Shown: positions 1 through 54,999 of the stretch, piece by piece | Position numbering within the stretch: position 1 is the first letter of the stretch | How the letters are laid out: each line of letters starts with the position of its first letter | Assembly (NCBI GenBank): GCA_028673005.1 | Contig: CM054116.1 | Span: forward strand, 145,635,173 to 145,699,172 | DNA: 64,000 bases | Origin: Tanypteryx hageni | Lineage: Eukaryota; Arthropoda; Insecta; Odonata; Petaluridae | Reading direction: 5' to 3' | Notes under the pieces: generated by a model | Seen by the model: the letters and a program-made list of their open reading frames with translations, nothing else | Databases searched by the model: none | Told to the model about the DNA's origin: nothing | Translations under genes and position numbers: made by a program

Positions 1-154
1 CTTACTCAAGCACCTTCTTTTCAAGTATTTCTTTTGGAATTTTCTTCTTTTTCATTTTATTTTTTCAGCAATGCTCAACTGTATTCTCATAGTGTTATAT
101 GGCTTACTGAAATCAGTCTACAATAATAACTCGATCTCAGGTAGTATTTCTTTC

Positions 155-371
155 GGTACTACTGGGTTATCCCAGACCCCTGTTAAAAATGCTATAATAT
201 TTTCTTTGTACTCCAGTTCCCGAATCCAAGTTAAGTTGCTGGGTGTTAGATTCGTTCCATTTTTCTCCTCTCGTGTTAGGTTCAAGTGGCTGGGAGTTGG
301 ATTTGGATACTAGGGTACAATGAAAATATTATAGTATTTTTAATAGAGGTCCGGGATAACCCAGAAGTACC
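155..371. repeat. Foldback (long inverted repeat)
   Basis: Arms at about 155-243 and 287-371 are reverse complements with scattered mismatches. Each outer end reads GGTACTNCTGGGTTATCCC, and both arms carry a block matching AAAATNCTATAATATTTTC. About 45 bases separate the arms. Short open frames here are by-products of the hairpin. It is most likely a foldback or MITE-type element; no target duplication was identified. Confidence 0.7.
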
Positions 372-897
372 TTCAATCTATGTACAATATACACTGCCTA
401 CAGGAATTTCACTTTTAAATCCTAAACATTTAACCTTTTTCCTGTGTCGGACTTTCTCTTATTTTGTAGAGCAAATGAAAAGTAAGTACTTGTTTTTCAC
501 TTTAAATCAGTAGTTCCCAAACTTTTTTGTCTATGATCCTAAATTTGAAATCACATTCACCTTGTGACCCATATGGTACTGGTATCTACCCAGCACCCCA
601 GCAAATCGCCGTAGATTTGTTAGCATAATATTAAATAAAACATTTAGAACAAAATTGTATCCACAATCGCTCAATCTCTTCCAATTTTATAACATTCTGT
701 ATAAAGTAAATAAATAATGTAAATAAAAATAATTTTGTTAGAATGTTTTAATTATGGAATCTTGCCACAAAGTAGAGACTTCCCAAACGGAATACGTTTC
801 TGTTTGAAGTTCAGTTTTTAAAATGGGTGCATGAAAAACAAAATGGGATCATTGAATCAAGGCATTTCTTCACTGGAATTTTAGGAAAGTTTTCAAT
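372..897. other. Non-coding AT-rich DNA with a hAT-like tip
   Basis: No gene is seen. From 507 the sequence CAGTAGTTCCCAAACTTTTT looks like the outer end of a hAT-type MITE, but no matching opposite end was found. Confidence 0.3.
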
Positions 898-1090
898 TTT
901 AAGGCTAGTTTCCAAAGGAAGCAGCCTTATAAAATGGTCCTGTCTGTGTGTATGTGTGTCCTCCACTAACAACTTTTGCACCAATGGACCGATTTTCATG
1001 AAACTTGGTATGAGGCTTATGGTGCCAGGGCCCACCTCTGGGCTATATTTTATTTAACAAAGATTGAAGTCCCAGGTTCGATTATAGGAA
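898..1090. repeat. Dispersed repeat D, copy 1
   Basis: This roughly 190-bp stretch is repeated at 48855-49037 in the same orientation with about 80 percent identity by eye. Shared blocks include GGACCGATTTTCATGAAA and GGGCCCACCTC. Both copies end in GGTTCGATT, which resembles a Pol III B box, but no convincing A box was seen. It may be SINE-like. Overlapping ORFs on both strands in this block are not credible genes. Confidence 0.6.
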
Positions 1091-1377
1091 CGTTTTTTCC
1101 CCATTTGTTTTACATAGGAAATCTCAAATCCATCGCGCAGAAATGTTTTATTTAATACATTAAAATATCTTAAAATTGTGATATCGGAGCAAGGTTTGTA
1201 CTGTTCTACTGTTCTAAGGGAAAAAGAATGTAGATTCTAATTCCTATCATAGAGGTTTGATAATTGATTGTATTTTCTTGAATTTCAACTAAAACAGCGT
1301 TTTTGTATTTTAAATCGCATTTTATTGGAATGTTGCCATGGAGATGATTATTACCGAACTCGGCTTAAACATAGATG

Positions 1378-1663
1378 CAGTGGCATATTGCCACCTAGGC
1401 CGACAAGGCTCAGGCCTAGGGCGGTGAATTTGTAGAGGCGGCAGTTTTTTCTGAAAGTCTGTTAATTGAAATTATTATATAATATTAATTAATTAGTTAC
1501 AATAAATATGTAATGTACAAGTATTTTGATAAATAATAAAACTTATAAATATTCAATTACAATGAGTTTTAGTTTCATGTTTAGTTCGTACTAAATTCAT
1601 AAATACTATGGGACGGCAATTATTTCAGGACCTAAGGGCGGCAGAATCCTTAATCCGCCACTG
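1378..1663. mobile_element. Small hAT MITE (CAGTGGC ends)
   Basis: The left end CAGTGGCATATTGCC and the right end, read inward as CAGTGGCGGATTAAGG, are inverted. The flanking octamers are CATAGATG and CATAGACA, matching at six of eight positions, as expected of an old hAT target duplication. At 286 bp it has no coding capacity. Confidence 0.65.
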
Positions 1664-1949
1664 CATAGACAAGTGAACAAATGGGTTATTTTCTTTTCTG
1701 CTCGACTACCCTTCAGCAATGGACAGTTGATCCATACATATTAGCATATAAAAAGTAAAATTCATTAAATTCGTATATTTTTAATTATACATGCAAAATA
1801 TGTCAGAAAGAGATTTTGACTTGCTTTCAGTATTTGAAACCTGATAATGCTCTATTAATTTGCTTTCCAGTTTTTCTCTATCATTGATGAACTGAAGCAT
1901 TTAAATAAATCTTTCAGCTTACTTCTAATGAGTTAATCTTCTTTCATAG

Positions 1950-2150
1950 TACACCAGAGGGAGGTTCATGGAGGAGGAAGAATGGAAGAAAAGGAAGGAT
2001 GACATTGTAGGAGGAGCCAATGTACAAGATATATAACGAGAAAAAAAAGAAAAGCTGAAAAGGGAAGAGGAACTCCACGAGGGGGAGTTAGAACTGCAGG
2101 AGTTGCAAAAAATGTACTGGAGGGAGAAAATTAAAAAAATAAAAGAATGA
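1950..2150 (+). pseudogene. Harbinger-associated Myb-like protein, C-terminal tail
   Basis: Two genes are typical of PIF/Harbinger elements: a DDE transposase and a Myb/SANT-like DNA-binding partner. From an acceptor-like TTTCATAG the frame reads RFMEEEEWKKRKDDIVGG, meets one TAA at 2034-2036, then continues in the same frame through a charged helical tail (ELELQELQKMYWREKIKK) to TGA at 2148-2150. The acidic/basic coiled tail fits the end of such Myb-like proteins and lies tail-to-tail with the transposase at 2174-3928. The SANT domain itself is absent, so the left part of the element was lost. The family call rests on context and composition. Confidence 0.5.
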
Positions 2151-2173
2151 AATAATATAATTAATTCTTTATT

Positions 2174-3928
2174 TTAAAAATAAGTAGCTATAAAATGTCT
2201 TCTGTATATATTTCCCCTCCCTGCCTGAACTCCAACATCATTCTCTTCAATCCCCTGCTCATCTTCAATCTCCTGCTCATCTTCAATCCCCTGCTCATCT
2301 TCAATCTCCTGCTCATCTTCATTCTCCTCATCATCATCACTATCACTATCCATGTCTGCAAATGAAAACCAAAGTTATATTAATTTAAAATATAATTACA
2401 ATATTTACAATACAAGCTATGAGTGATCTTTGTAGTCACAAACATTTCATTGCACTTCTTATAGCACATTATTTGTAGTCAATGAGAAAAATATTTACAA
2501 TGCACCATGAAAGCAAAGCGAACTTGTGTCTTTTGCAGTAATATCTAGGATATGGATCACGAAAACTATAGGTTTTGTAGTGCATGGAGAAAACAAGTAT
2601 GTTCATTCACAAAGAACTCATACCTTCCATCCTGTATTCTATTCTTAAATTGTGGAGAACTGCCATTGCAACAATCATAGCCTTACAGGTATCCAAATTT
2701 GTAGTTATTCCTCTATATAACGCCCTAAATGTTATCTTCCACATCCCAAATAATCTTTTCACAACATTCCTGGTTTGGATGTGGGCAGTGTTATAAGCAA
2801 CCTCTGCTGCTGTCTGTAACAACAAAATTTTTATTCTAAAGAATCAACCTAATATATACTCAGCTTTGTTATGCCAAAAGAATAAAAATGCAAAGTTAAC
2901 TTTGAAAATTAGACAAAATATACTTAATTTCGTAACTTCCATGATAGTTTACTATTTCTGTTGATGAATGCATTTTCTACAGCTACTATATGACATTAAA
3001 AAACATCACATACACAGTTAACATTTCCTCAAACTACACATACCTGAGGATTCCGAACTGGAGTCAGTAAATATGGTTGGCAGGCATAACCAGTCCCCCA
3101 AAAGAACTCCTCTGTAAATTCCTTGTTCAAACTTCGCTTTTAAATTGGATTCATTAAAAATTCTGGAGTCATGTGTACTACCTCTCCATCTGGTCACGAT
3201 ATTTTTTATTTTCAAATTATCTCCTGAGACAATCTACATAAATATATTAAAATTATTATTTTATAGGATACATTAACATCATATGACACTTCTACAAAGC
3301 AGAGCCACATATTCCAAATTAGATACATTGCATATTCAAGTGAGATTTATTAGCACATTAAAGTGGTACTTACTTGCACATTTATGCTGAAGAAGTTCTT
3401 CCTATAATAAACCCTTGAGCATTTTACCCACAAGGGTTGCTAATCTTGATGTGGGCACAATCTATGCATCCAATGACTTTTGGGAATCTTCTGATGACAT
3501 AAAACGCAGCCATTTCTTCTCTCAGCTCTGGCAAGAAATTTGGGAAGTTGATAATTTCGGATCTCAGCCAAGCCATTGCCACAGAAACTTTTTTTCAAAC
3601 TACTGCTCATTGAAGACTGGCTGATTCCATGCAGCTCACCTACACTCTCCTGATATGATCCTTTTGCAAATAAATGCAGGCAAGTCAGCAACTGGGGCAT
3701 TGGCGAAACAGGTAGTCCACTGTTGCCTGCTGCTCCATGATTCAGGTTATTCCCTATTTTTTGATAAATTTCTTCTACTCCAGCTTTTGAAAACCTGTAC
3801 CTACTCCTAAATAGCCTATCCGATTATTTTGTAAATGGGTCTGGGCACAGAAAATACATCTTTCTTCTACGAATTGTCCTGACTTCGTCCTGCATCATCT
3901 CCAACTCCTTGTAATCTGACCCCGTCAT
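2174..3928 (-). pseudogene. PIF/Harbinger transposase (four exons, disrupted)
   Basis: This is a HARBI1-like DDE transposase remnant. Four exons can be read: 3928-3374, 3233-3044, 2813-2624 and 2355-2174, each bounded by GT and AG. Exon 1 starts MTGSDYKELEMMQ, has one in-frame TAA after CPDPFTK, then the helix-turn-helix-like GSYQESVGELHGISQSSMS and, after a frameshift, VIGCIDCAHIKI with the first catalytic Asp. Exon 2 carries NIVTRWRGSTHDSRIF and LLGD followed by a shifted frame for YACQPYLLTPVRNPQ. Exon 3 holds AYNTAHIQTRNVVKRLFG and IVAMAVLHNL, typical of the family C-terminus. Exon 4 encodes a DE-rich tail with a repeated (I)EDEQE/GI unit, ending RRHFIATYF. The splice phases agree across all three junctions, so the damage is limited to one stop and about two frameshifts. 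Confidence 0.85.
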
Positions 3929-4580
3929 TTAAGTAATAACAAATCAAATAATAGTAATAAGAATCAATATTAAATCAATAACGATGCAGTAACAGAAAAA
4001 AACAATGATAAAAATCAACAAGTAACAAAAAGCTAAACGACCAAGTACAAACAACCCAAACGATAACAATAATGGTTAACTAAATGAATTAATCCTAAAT
4101 TATAGCTAAAAAAACTAAAAAAGAAAGAGTTAATTAATCATATAATAACTTACTCGCAAAATTAAGAAACTAAAATAAGAAACTAGTTATACAAAGAAAT
4201 GAAACTACAATAAACTAACGTAAATATCCTATAAAAACTAAACTATATTAACATATTTATACAGCTAAATTACTACCTCTGACACCACTAAAGATATAAA
4301 ACAAACTAACTAAACTCACTAACTAATAATATACACTGAAAACTAACTGAACCTACGAAATCACCCACTATCACTTCAAAAGCTGTAAAAACAATGGCGT
4401 CCCAACTCAGCTTAAACCGCTGGTAAACCTGCTCATCATTGGTTTAGCTAGTCCAGGACTAAGTAACCCGGGACTACCGCTAGTCGGCGCTAAAGCGACA
4501 CTATGAAAATCGTTTTAGCGGAAATGCAGAACTAACTTCCTTATACCGTCTTTAGATCTGGACTAGCAGAACTATGATTA
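3929..4580. other. Harbinger 5' flank and possible terminal region
   Basis: No gene is seen upstream of the transposase start. The AT-rich stretch gives way near 4435-4515 to a GC-richer segment (AGTCCAGGACTAAGTAACCC, then GCTAGTCGGCGC) that could be the right terminal region of the Harbinger element. No matching left terminus was found near 1690-1950, so the element is probably truncated on that side. Confidence 0.35.
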
Positions 4581-5331
4581 TGGCCATGAGTGAACTCATC
4601 AAAAGTGGGGGGGGATGCAGCATTTTTACCCTCTGACAGTTTATCGAGTTCCCCCTCAGTTTTTTGTATTCGCCAGAAGAATTTTGTGTTCGAACTTAAT
4701 CAAACGACAAACTCCAGAAAACGACACACCCCTGCAAACGCACGCACTTCTGCAAACACTCGTACTTCTGCAAATGCGAGCACTTCGGCCATGCCCATAC
4801 ATACAGTCTCTACCTTTATAAGCAACAGACATTAGCCCAGAAGAGAACGCTACCATTGTGTGATTTAACCAATAGACTTTCATGAGTGGTGTGCTCTCTT
4901 CCCAGAGAACAGGCCGAATAAGCGGATTTCAGACGTGGCAATGTTGCAGACTGCGAGCCGTCAGTCACGAGTGTCGAACCTGAATAAGAGGAAGGAGACA
5001 CGGGGAGAGAGAGAGAGAGAATGAGGAAGCAGTGAGAGAGAGCAGCCTTAAACCGGCCAGCGGAAGATTTCCCTGTTAGTCCATTACTTTTCATATCGTT
5101 TATTATCCCTCCAAGTGGACAATTCTATTAAGTATCTTTGTATATTTCTGCTTTGTATAATGCCACTCCAATATAGTCGTAAGCATTTTCTTGTCACTTT
5201 ACCAATGTGTTATATTTGATTTCCTGTTGACAGCAGCAGTGTCACCTAAGAGGTATCGTATCGTTTTTCTATTCCAAGTACTTTGTCAATTACGAGAGAT
5301 TAATGTAAAATGAAACAGTTGCATCTCAGCA
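4581..5331. other. GC-richer non-coding segment with short tandem motifs
   Basis: From 4735 a short unit (GCAAACGCACGCACTTCT and variants) is repeated four times, which makes frames rich in Thr, Ser and Ala. From 4995 there is an AGAG-rich tract. No protein family is recognised. It could be a retroelement leader or a promoter-like segment; nothing decisive is visible. Confidence 0.3.
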
Positions 5332-5598
5332 TCATTGTATATTTTGGCATGTGTGAAATATGTAGGAAAAAATATTGATAACTTGACACAAGTGGATGAT
5401 GTGCATGAGTACAATACTAGGCAATCTGGTAAATTATTTGTGCCCTCCTGTAGGAAAGCTAAAACACTGAATGGTTTCCTTGGGTTGAGTCTACCTGAAA
5501 AAGTCAGACTGAAACTGAATTGTTTATACTACTCTCGGTACAAATTACCTGTTAAATATTTTCCAGTTTATACTAGTAATTGCATATACTACCGGTGA
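5332..5598 (+). pseudogene. Non-LTR retrotransposon C-terminal remnant
   Basis: The frame reads CVKYVGKNIDNL, then HEYNTRQSGKLFVPSCR, which matches the Y-N-T-R block that many arthropod LINE proteins carry downstream of the reverse transcriptase. The peptide then drifts and ends at YTSNCIYYR. Nothing of the reverse transcriptase core precedes it, so this is a short 3' relic. The family is recognised from the motif only. Confidence 0.45.
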
Positions 5599-5960
5599 GA
5601 CACTTAACCTGTTCAATTGTTTATAGTTGCAAAAATGTAATCCTATTAATTGTTTTAAATAATTATGTTATTATGATAATAATAATAATTATTATTAATT
5701 TAAATTACTATAAAAACAATTGATCTTATTTAAATGAAAGTAAAGTTTTTCCTAAAATATTCATCGGGAATGAAATGTCCTGGGGGCGAAACGACTGCGA
5801 GGGAAAAGACTGGGGGCGCAATAAACAGTATTTAGTGACACCTCTTGCTGGAAAATACATGAATATGCATGTCTTAAAGAAATTAAAGGAAGGTAGGCTA
5901 CATAAAAATCACTGTGGATATAGGCTGCAGACCATAGTTTGAAGACCCCCTCCTGATGTA

Positions 5961-6983
5961 CAGGGTAGGCGAGAAGTCACCGTACCCCTGTAAATGAATG
6001 AATATTAGGCATGGTAGATAAAGATATGAAAAGGTTTAATAACAGCTTTTAAGACACCAATTACAACACATCAAGTTGATCTGTATGTGCACCGTCATGC
6101 TCGACACAGTCTAATGTAGTGCCATGTGCTGCATGACATCCTTCGCAGTATTTGTGGCATAATGGTGGTCTCATTGTTATGATAGCAATGTGCAGCCACT
6201 TGTTCCTTGATAATGCTTCACAAAGATATGTCTGGGGTGGTGAGATCAGAACTGGATGGTGGCTAGGGTAATGGTGAGAGAGACATCAATGAGCCATGAC
6301 CGATCTAGCAGTTCGAAAAATCATCATTTAAAATGTTGCACACAGTGAGGGTAAAATGTGCAGGTGCTCCATTGTGCTGCAGCCAACATTGCTCCATAAG
6401 ATGCAGCGTTAATAGGTCCTTCAAAGAAATAAGGTCCAATCAAATGAGTTGCTATCATACCTGCCCACAACATCAAACGTGGTGGGTGATGTTCCAAATC
6501 CCATCGTAAAGTTTGGATTTTCCTTTGCCCAAAACACCACATTTCTTGCACCTGTACTGCAATAAATGGTGCATTCATCAGAGAAGAGAACCTTTGAGCA
6601 GGAGATGGCCCTTGGGAAAGTGTCCAGCAGTGCACGACATGCTTCACCATGCTGATTCATGTCATTGTCCAACAGTTCATTTGTGAATAACGGCTGATAC
6701 AGCTTCACTTTCAGGTCATTCTTCATATGGTCTTGCATTGTTGATAGTAGAACACCAAGCTCTGATACTCGTTTCCACATCGATTTCAGTAGGGAACAAG
6801 TCATGGAGGCGTCAATAGCTTCACACATTGACAAGCATGTTATCTTTCGCCCACTCCTCGGCCAATCTTTAACACTGCCAAGGGTAAGCACATGTTTCTC
6901 CCAGTCCAACAATGTCGTTTTTCATGGATTGCCAATATTTCATCATCCTTGCGTAGGTGTACGGTGACTTCTTGCCCACCCTG
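5961..6983. mobile_element. Tc1/mariner element with both TIRs
   Basis: The ends CAGGGTAGGCGAGAAGTCAC and, inverted, CAGGGTGGGCAAGAAGTCAC differ at two positions. TA lies just outside both ends (5959-5960 and 6984-6985), the expected target duplication. The 1,023-bp length fits a complete mariner/Tc-type element, and its transposase relic lies on the minus strand. Confidence 0.85.
6060..6912 (-). pseudogene. Tc1/mariner transposase (frameshifted)
   Basis: A DDE/D transposase that would excise and insert the element at TA sites. From 6912 the reading includes KDWPRSGRKI, the helix region around MWKRVSELGVLLSTMQ, and SKVLFSDECTIYCSTGARN, where the Asp of FSDE is the first catalytic residue. 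It then shifts frame near 6500 to continue HHPPRLMLWAGMIATHLIGPYFFEG and INAASYGAML. Past 6324 the frame shifts again and only relics such as HHPRHIFVKHYQG are seen. The second and third catalytic residues cannot be placed with confidence. At least two frameshifts and several stops make it non-functional. It spans most of the space between the TIRs, so no large deletion occurred. Confidence 0.8.
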
Positions 6984-7196
6984 TAGATCTATGATGAGTG
7001 CATATTGGTATCTCTATTGGTTTTAGGGTGCTGTATTCTTCCTTTTTCAAAGAAAACAAGTATTTAAAGCTACATCATTGGTTTAGGGCAGGAGTTTCCA
7101 ACCTTTACACCAAAAAGTGTCAAGTTATTTTATAGAACACCAAGCACCAATGTTCTTTAGTAAAAATAAAGAATGATCATAAATAAAAATTAACCA

Positions 7197-7199
<3 letters not shown>

Positions 7200-7250
<51 letters not shown>
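7200..7250. repeat. (TA)n microsatellite
   Basis: About 25 TA units immediately abut the R1 repeat that starts at 7251, the same arrangement as at 42187-42297. Confidence 0.95.
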
Positions 7251-7252
<2 letters not shown>

Positions 7253-7470
7253 CAACTTACGGAAAAGGAAAGGTAAAATGAATATATGGATGTCAACAAG
7301 GTGTTGGGATGAGGAAACCCAGTGAGCACTCACCAATCAGACGACTTCAGGTTGGCGAGGCTCCGGGGATGTCGAAGCGACACACGTAAAATAACACAAA
7401 AACACAGAAACATCACAAACGTAAAGCTTTCGGAACTACTCCTTCTTCAGCTACAGAGAGAGAACATCCT
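7251..7470 (+). repeat. R1 repeat, copy a
   Basis: The unit begins ACAACTTACGGAAAAGG and ends at GCTACAGAGAGAGAAC. Copy b at 42297-42512 differs at about two positions in some 215. Read on the minus strand, the tail contains CTGAAGA, then a short hairpin, then GAAA, a hammerhead-like core. The copy is followed at 7471-7493 by an inverted scrap of its own left half (CCTCATCCCAACACCTTG). Confidence 0.85.
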
Positions 7471-7492
7471 CATCCCAACACCTTGTTGACAT

Positions 7493-7493
<1 letters not shown>

Positions 7494-7542
<49 letters not shown>
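7494..7542. repeat. (TA)n microsatellite
   Basis: A near-perfect TA tract between the R1 scrap and the diverged R1 unit at 7551. Confidence 0.95.
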
Positions 7543-7545
<3 letters not shown>

Positions 7546-7550
7546 CTCCA

Positions 7551-7706
7551 TCGCTGAGGAAGGGCATATGCCTGAAAAGCTTACGTGCTTTTTTGTGTGC
7601 ATGTTTTCTGTCTCTTCAACAGCCCCAGCAGCCTGCCAACTTGGTAAGTGTCTGCTGGGCTTCCTTCAACACCTTTTTGCCACCCTCATCACTACCTTCT
7701 TCAAGC
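7551..7706 (-). repeat. Diverged R1-type unit
   Basis: The unit is inverted relative to copy a. It shares CCAGCAGCCTGCCAA and GGGCTTCCTTCAACACC with 42564-42740. Its first bases read CTGAGGA, a hairpin AGGGCATATGCCT, then GAAA, then AAGC TTACGT GCTT, which fits hammerhead stems II and III. Stem I is not apparent. Confidence 0.6.
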
Positions 7707-8262
7707 TCATTGGGTGTCACTGGATAAGTCTGAATACAAAACTGCACTTGATGATGAGTTCACTGCCAGTGTTGTTGTCGATATTAAAGATGAAATAATC
7801 ACTTTTGCTACAGACCAACTGAACCAGCAGCAACCTCGCGATGATTACAGAGAACACCTGGAAATCTCTATCCCCTTTCTTGGAAGTGAACCTTCTCGTG
7901 GAATTAGATTTCTTGCTCCTGGTGCAATGCATAAGGCTTGTTGGATGGCCAAAGCCATTTATGCTATCAAACTGTGGATGTTCAAAGGACAGTTTTCATT
8001 GAAGACAAAAGAGGAAGCTGGGATAAGGGACATAGCAATTTTTGTTGTGAGATTCTATTTGAAGGCGTGGTTTCAAGCTGCACTTCCAACTGCTGCGCCT
8101 TTAAATGAACTGATGCTGTTGAAGAACCTCCAACAGTACAAGACTACAAACTCAATAGTTGCCAACGCTGCTCTGAAGAAGCTTGCTCGTCATCGGTGGC
8201 ACCTCAGCAAAGAGCTGGTTGCCCTTGCTTTCTTTTTTATTATTATTATTATTTATTTTTAA
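7648..8262 (+). CDS. Unrecognised 204-codon ORF
   Basis: The frame is open for 615 bases. The first 18 codons or so are shared with the R1-type unit, so the true coding body probably starts near 7703 (WVSLDKSEYKTALDDEF). It continues with PRDDYREHLEISIPFLG, a central RFLAPGAMHKACWMAKAIYA, an aromatic stretch IRDIAIFVVRFYLKAWF, and KKLARHRWHLSKELVALAF before it runs into AT-rich DNA. Composition is that of a folded alpha-helical protein and codon use is not low-complexity. No domain or catalytic motif could be named. It sits inside a hAT-type composite. It may be the C-terminal piece of a multicopy mobile-element protein or a retrocopied exon; no start or stop is certain. Confidence 0.45.
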   Translation: MSAGLPSTPFCHPHHYLLQAHWVSLDKSEYKTALDDEFTASVVVDIKDEIITFATDQLNQQQPRDDYREHLEISIPFLGSEPSRGIRFLAPGAMHKACWMAKAIYAIKLWMFKGQFSLKTKEEAGIRDIAIFVVRFYLKAWFQAALPTAAPLNELMLLKNLQQYKTTNSIVANAALKKLARHRWHLSKELVALAFFFIIIIIYF

Positions 8263-8323
8263 TTCCATAAAAATTGCATACACAGAGCATTACAATTGTC
8301 AGAAGCCGTCATAGAGGACATTC

Positions 8324-8327
<4 letters not shown>

Positions 8328-8379
<52 letters not shown>
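8328..8379. repeat. (TA)n microsatellite
   Basis: A TA tract downstream of the 204-codon ORF; the ORF across it is spurious. Confidence 0.95.
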
Positions 8380-8380
<1 letters not shown>

Positions 8381-8612
8381 TATGGGAGTTACATATCAAA
8401 GCAAACATACAAAAAATACAGAGTGAGTACATGATACATATGCTACATTTTCTTATATGTTCTATGTTTCATATTTTATAATTGTGCAACTAGCCTTCAT
8501 CAAAAATCATCATATATATTTGAAAGTAAGAAAACATATTAAAACTACAATCTCAAAATACAGCAATATTTTAATATAAAACAAATAAATTACATGTTAG
8601 AGTTTTTTCCTG

Positions 8613-8810
8613 TTACATGTTTTTGGAGTAGCATACATCAATAAATTCTTCAACTGAGTAAACAGCATTCTCCAGTAGAAATTTGTACATTTTGTTCTTC
8701 AAGTCTTTTTCTGATCTGCTAGACTTAAGATTGGGAGATAAAATTTTGAACCATTGAATACCTTTATATTTGGGTAGGCTTTCATACAATTTTAGTCTAT
8801 GTTGGATCAA
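8613..8810 (-). pseudogene. LINE reverse transcriptase tail
   Basis: The peptide contains YKGIQWFKILSPNLKSS and LKNKMYKFLLENAVYSVEEF. The pattern of a short Leu-Pro/Ser-P-hydrophobic block followed by a lysine-rich helix and FYS-type ending is common at the C-terminus of arthropod LINE polyproteins. There is no RT core nearby. A 3' fragment, assigned by motif pattern only. Confidence 0.4.
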
Positions 8811-9176
8811 AATGATATGGCAACATCCATAGTATCATAGTGTTTGTACAATGAATGTGTTGAATCATGCTGTATCCTTATTTCTAGATAGGAATGTGCA
8901 ATTGTAGTCTGTTCATTGATTTCTCATTAAAATGACTAAATTGTGTTAATTTGTAAATGTCAGTCCGAATCAAACATAAAAGGTTATTTAGTTTCTAAGG
9001 GTTATGATTTGTTAGTTATACAAGCTATTTAACATACTTGTAAAATGTTATGATTTATTGCTAATGGTGTCACTTGCCAGAGAAGATGGATAATCCAAAG
9101 ACAAAGTGAAAAAAGGGTGAAATAATTTGCAGATTTGATTTAAAAAAAAAAATGCTTCAAATTATTTCAGGGGGCT

Positions 9177-9572
9177 GTGTGGCGATCCCGGAGGTATGCA
9201 GGGTCAAGGGCAGTCATGACTGGCGAAGGAGAAGAGGGGAAAAGAGTAAGCAAGGGAGGGGAAGTGAATGGGAAAGTCAAGGAGGGGGAAAGGAAGTTAG
9301 AGGGTCTTGGGGTTTGGAAGACGGTAGATGGTGGCGGAGGCTGAGGGAGAAAGTGCTTGGATCGAGCGGGCTGCCCGGACGAGGCCAAAGGATCTGGACA
9401 CAACAGGATCACGGTTCTACAACTCCACAGGAAGCCATATTGTTTTATTGTATCTTTGTTTCTTTCATTTTGTGAATACATTTGTTGCTCAAAAAGGAAC
9501 ATCACATGTGGTTTTTCACTCCAAAATCGTGTAACCTACCCCCTGACGATCAGACAAGACGTGCTTGTCACA
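9177..9572 (+). mobile_element. LTR-like segment (possible solo LTR)
   Basis: A GC-rich block starts TGTGTGGCGATCCCGG and ends CGTGCTTGTCACA, giving TG...CA ends with a short inverted TGTG/CACA. The body goes from purine-rich to a T-rich stretch, as LTR U3-R-U5 often does. The flanking five bases do not match, so the target duplication is missing. ORFs on both strands across 9152-9590 look like products of base composition. Confidence 0.3.
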
Positions 9573-9716
9573 ATATATATATATATATAGACATTTAGAA
9601 TGTAAATAAATTAACAAATTAAACTCTAGAAGCTCAAAAGTACAATTTTGAGCATCTCAGAAGGTCACTGCCAGGCTGCACAAATAGTGCTTCCAAGCAC
9701 CGTGCTGGGAACCCCT

Positions 9717-10288
9717 AGTTTAGGTCTGACCATAAAATCCTCCTCCTTATCTTGTTATTGACCCAGTGTGCTCATTAAACCAAAAGAAGTTGAGATGGTA
9801 AAAAATGCAGCATATGTGTTGGTATGGCAGTTACTAGAATTGAAGTATGAGTGTGCAGTACCACTCAAGTATGACATCAGTTACACGCTTCACTTAGTTT
9901 AATTGAGAGTGCAAATATAAATATATTGATGTACAGAATTCAATAAAACAAAAAGGGAAAACATTCTTAAGTTATAATGTCAAAAAGATTTGCTTCTTTT
10001 CCAGGTGTTTAATTATCTCAACTTTTTTTACAATATTATAATATTTCGTGTCACTACATAAAAAAAGATATCATTGAGAACTATTATAATATTTCAGTGA
10101 ATTGTGGAGGTATAATATGTTCCATTCTCGCCATTGTTTTGAAACTTAACTCAGCATTGATTTCAGCACGAATAATTCAGTTTCACCTTATTTATGATTA
10201 AAATATGCTGACCTTGAATGCTCCTTCAACTAATACAATTCAATGTTAAAACATTCTCCTTTGAATTTAATGCTTCTAATTCTGTAAG
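9717..10288. other. 3' flank of the FBXW5-like gene
   Basis: AT-rich DNA downstream of the stop codon at 10289-10291. It should hold the 3' untranslated region. The minus strand has ATAAATAAGG near 10190, a weak polyadenylation-signal variant, and no canonical AATAAA close to the stop. No other gene is seen. Confidence 0.4.
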
Positions 10289-54976
<44,688 letters not shown>

Positions 54977-54999
54977 CTTTTCCCAAAGAAATTTTTTAA

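Larger units (their letters stand above)
7089..9716. mobile_element. hAT-type composite element
   Basis: The left tip reads CAGGAGTTTCCAACC and the right tip, inverted, TAGGGGTTCCCAGC. The octamers outside are GTTTAGGG and GTTTAGGT, matching at seven of eight positions. The 2.6 kb between them holds R1 repeats, three (TA)n tracts, an unrecognised ORF, a LINE tail and an LTR-like segment, all probably later arrivals. No transposase is left. Confidence 0.5.

Noticed and set aside
811..1057. Overlapping ORFs on both strands
   Set aside because: The region is dispersed repeat D, also present at 48855-49037; neither frame is conserved between the copies.
4590..4883. Thr/Ala-repeat ORF resembling a secreted protein
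   Set aside because: The repeat comes from a short tandem DNA motif; there is no signal peptide and all frames are open across it.
9152..9590. Pro/Arg-rich ORFs on both strands
   Set aside because: They overlap each other across an LTR-like GC-rich block; composition explains the open frames.
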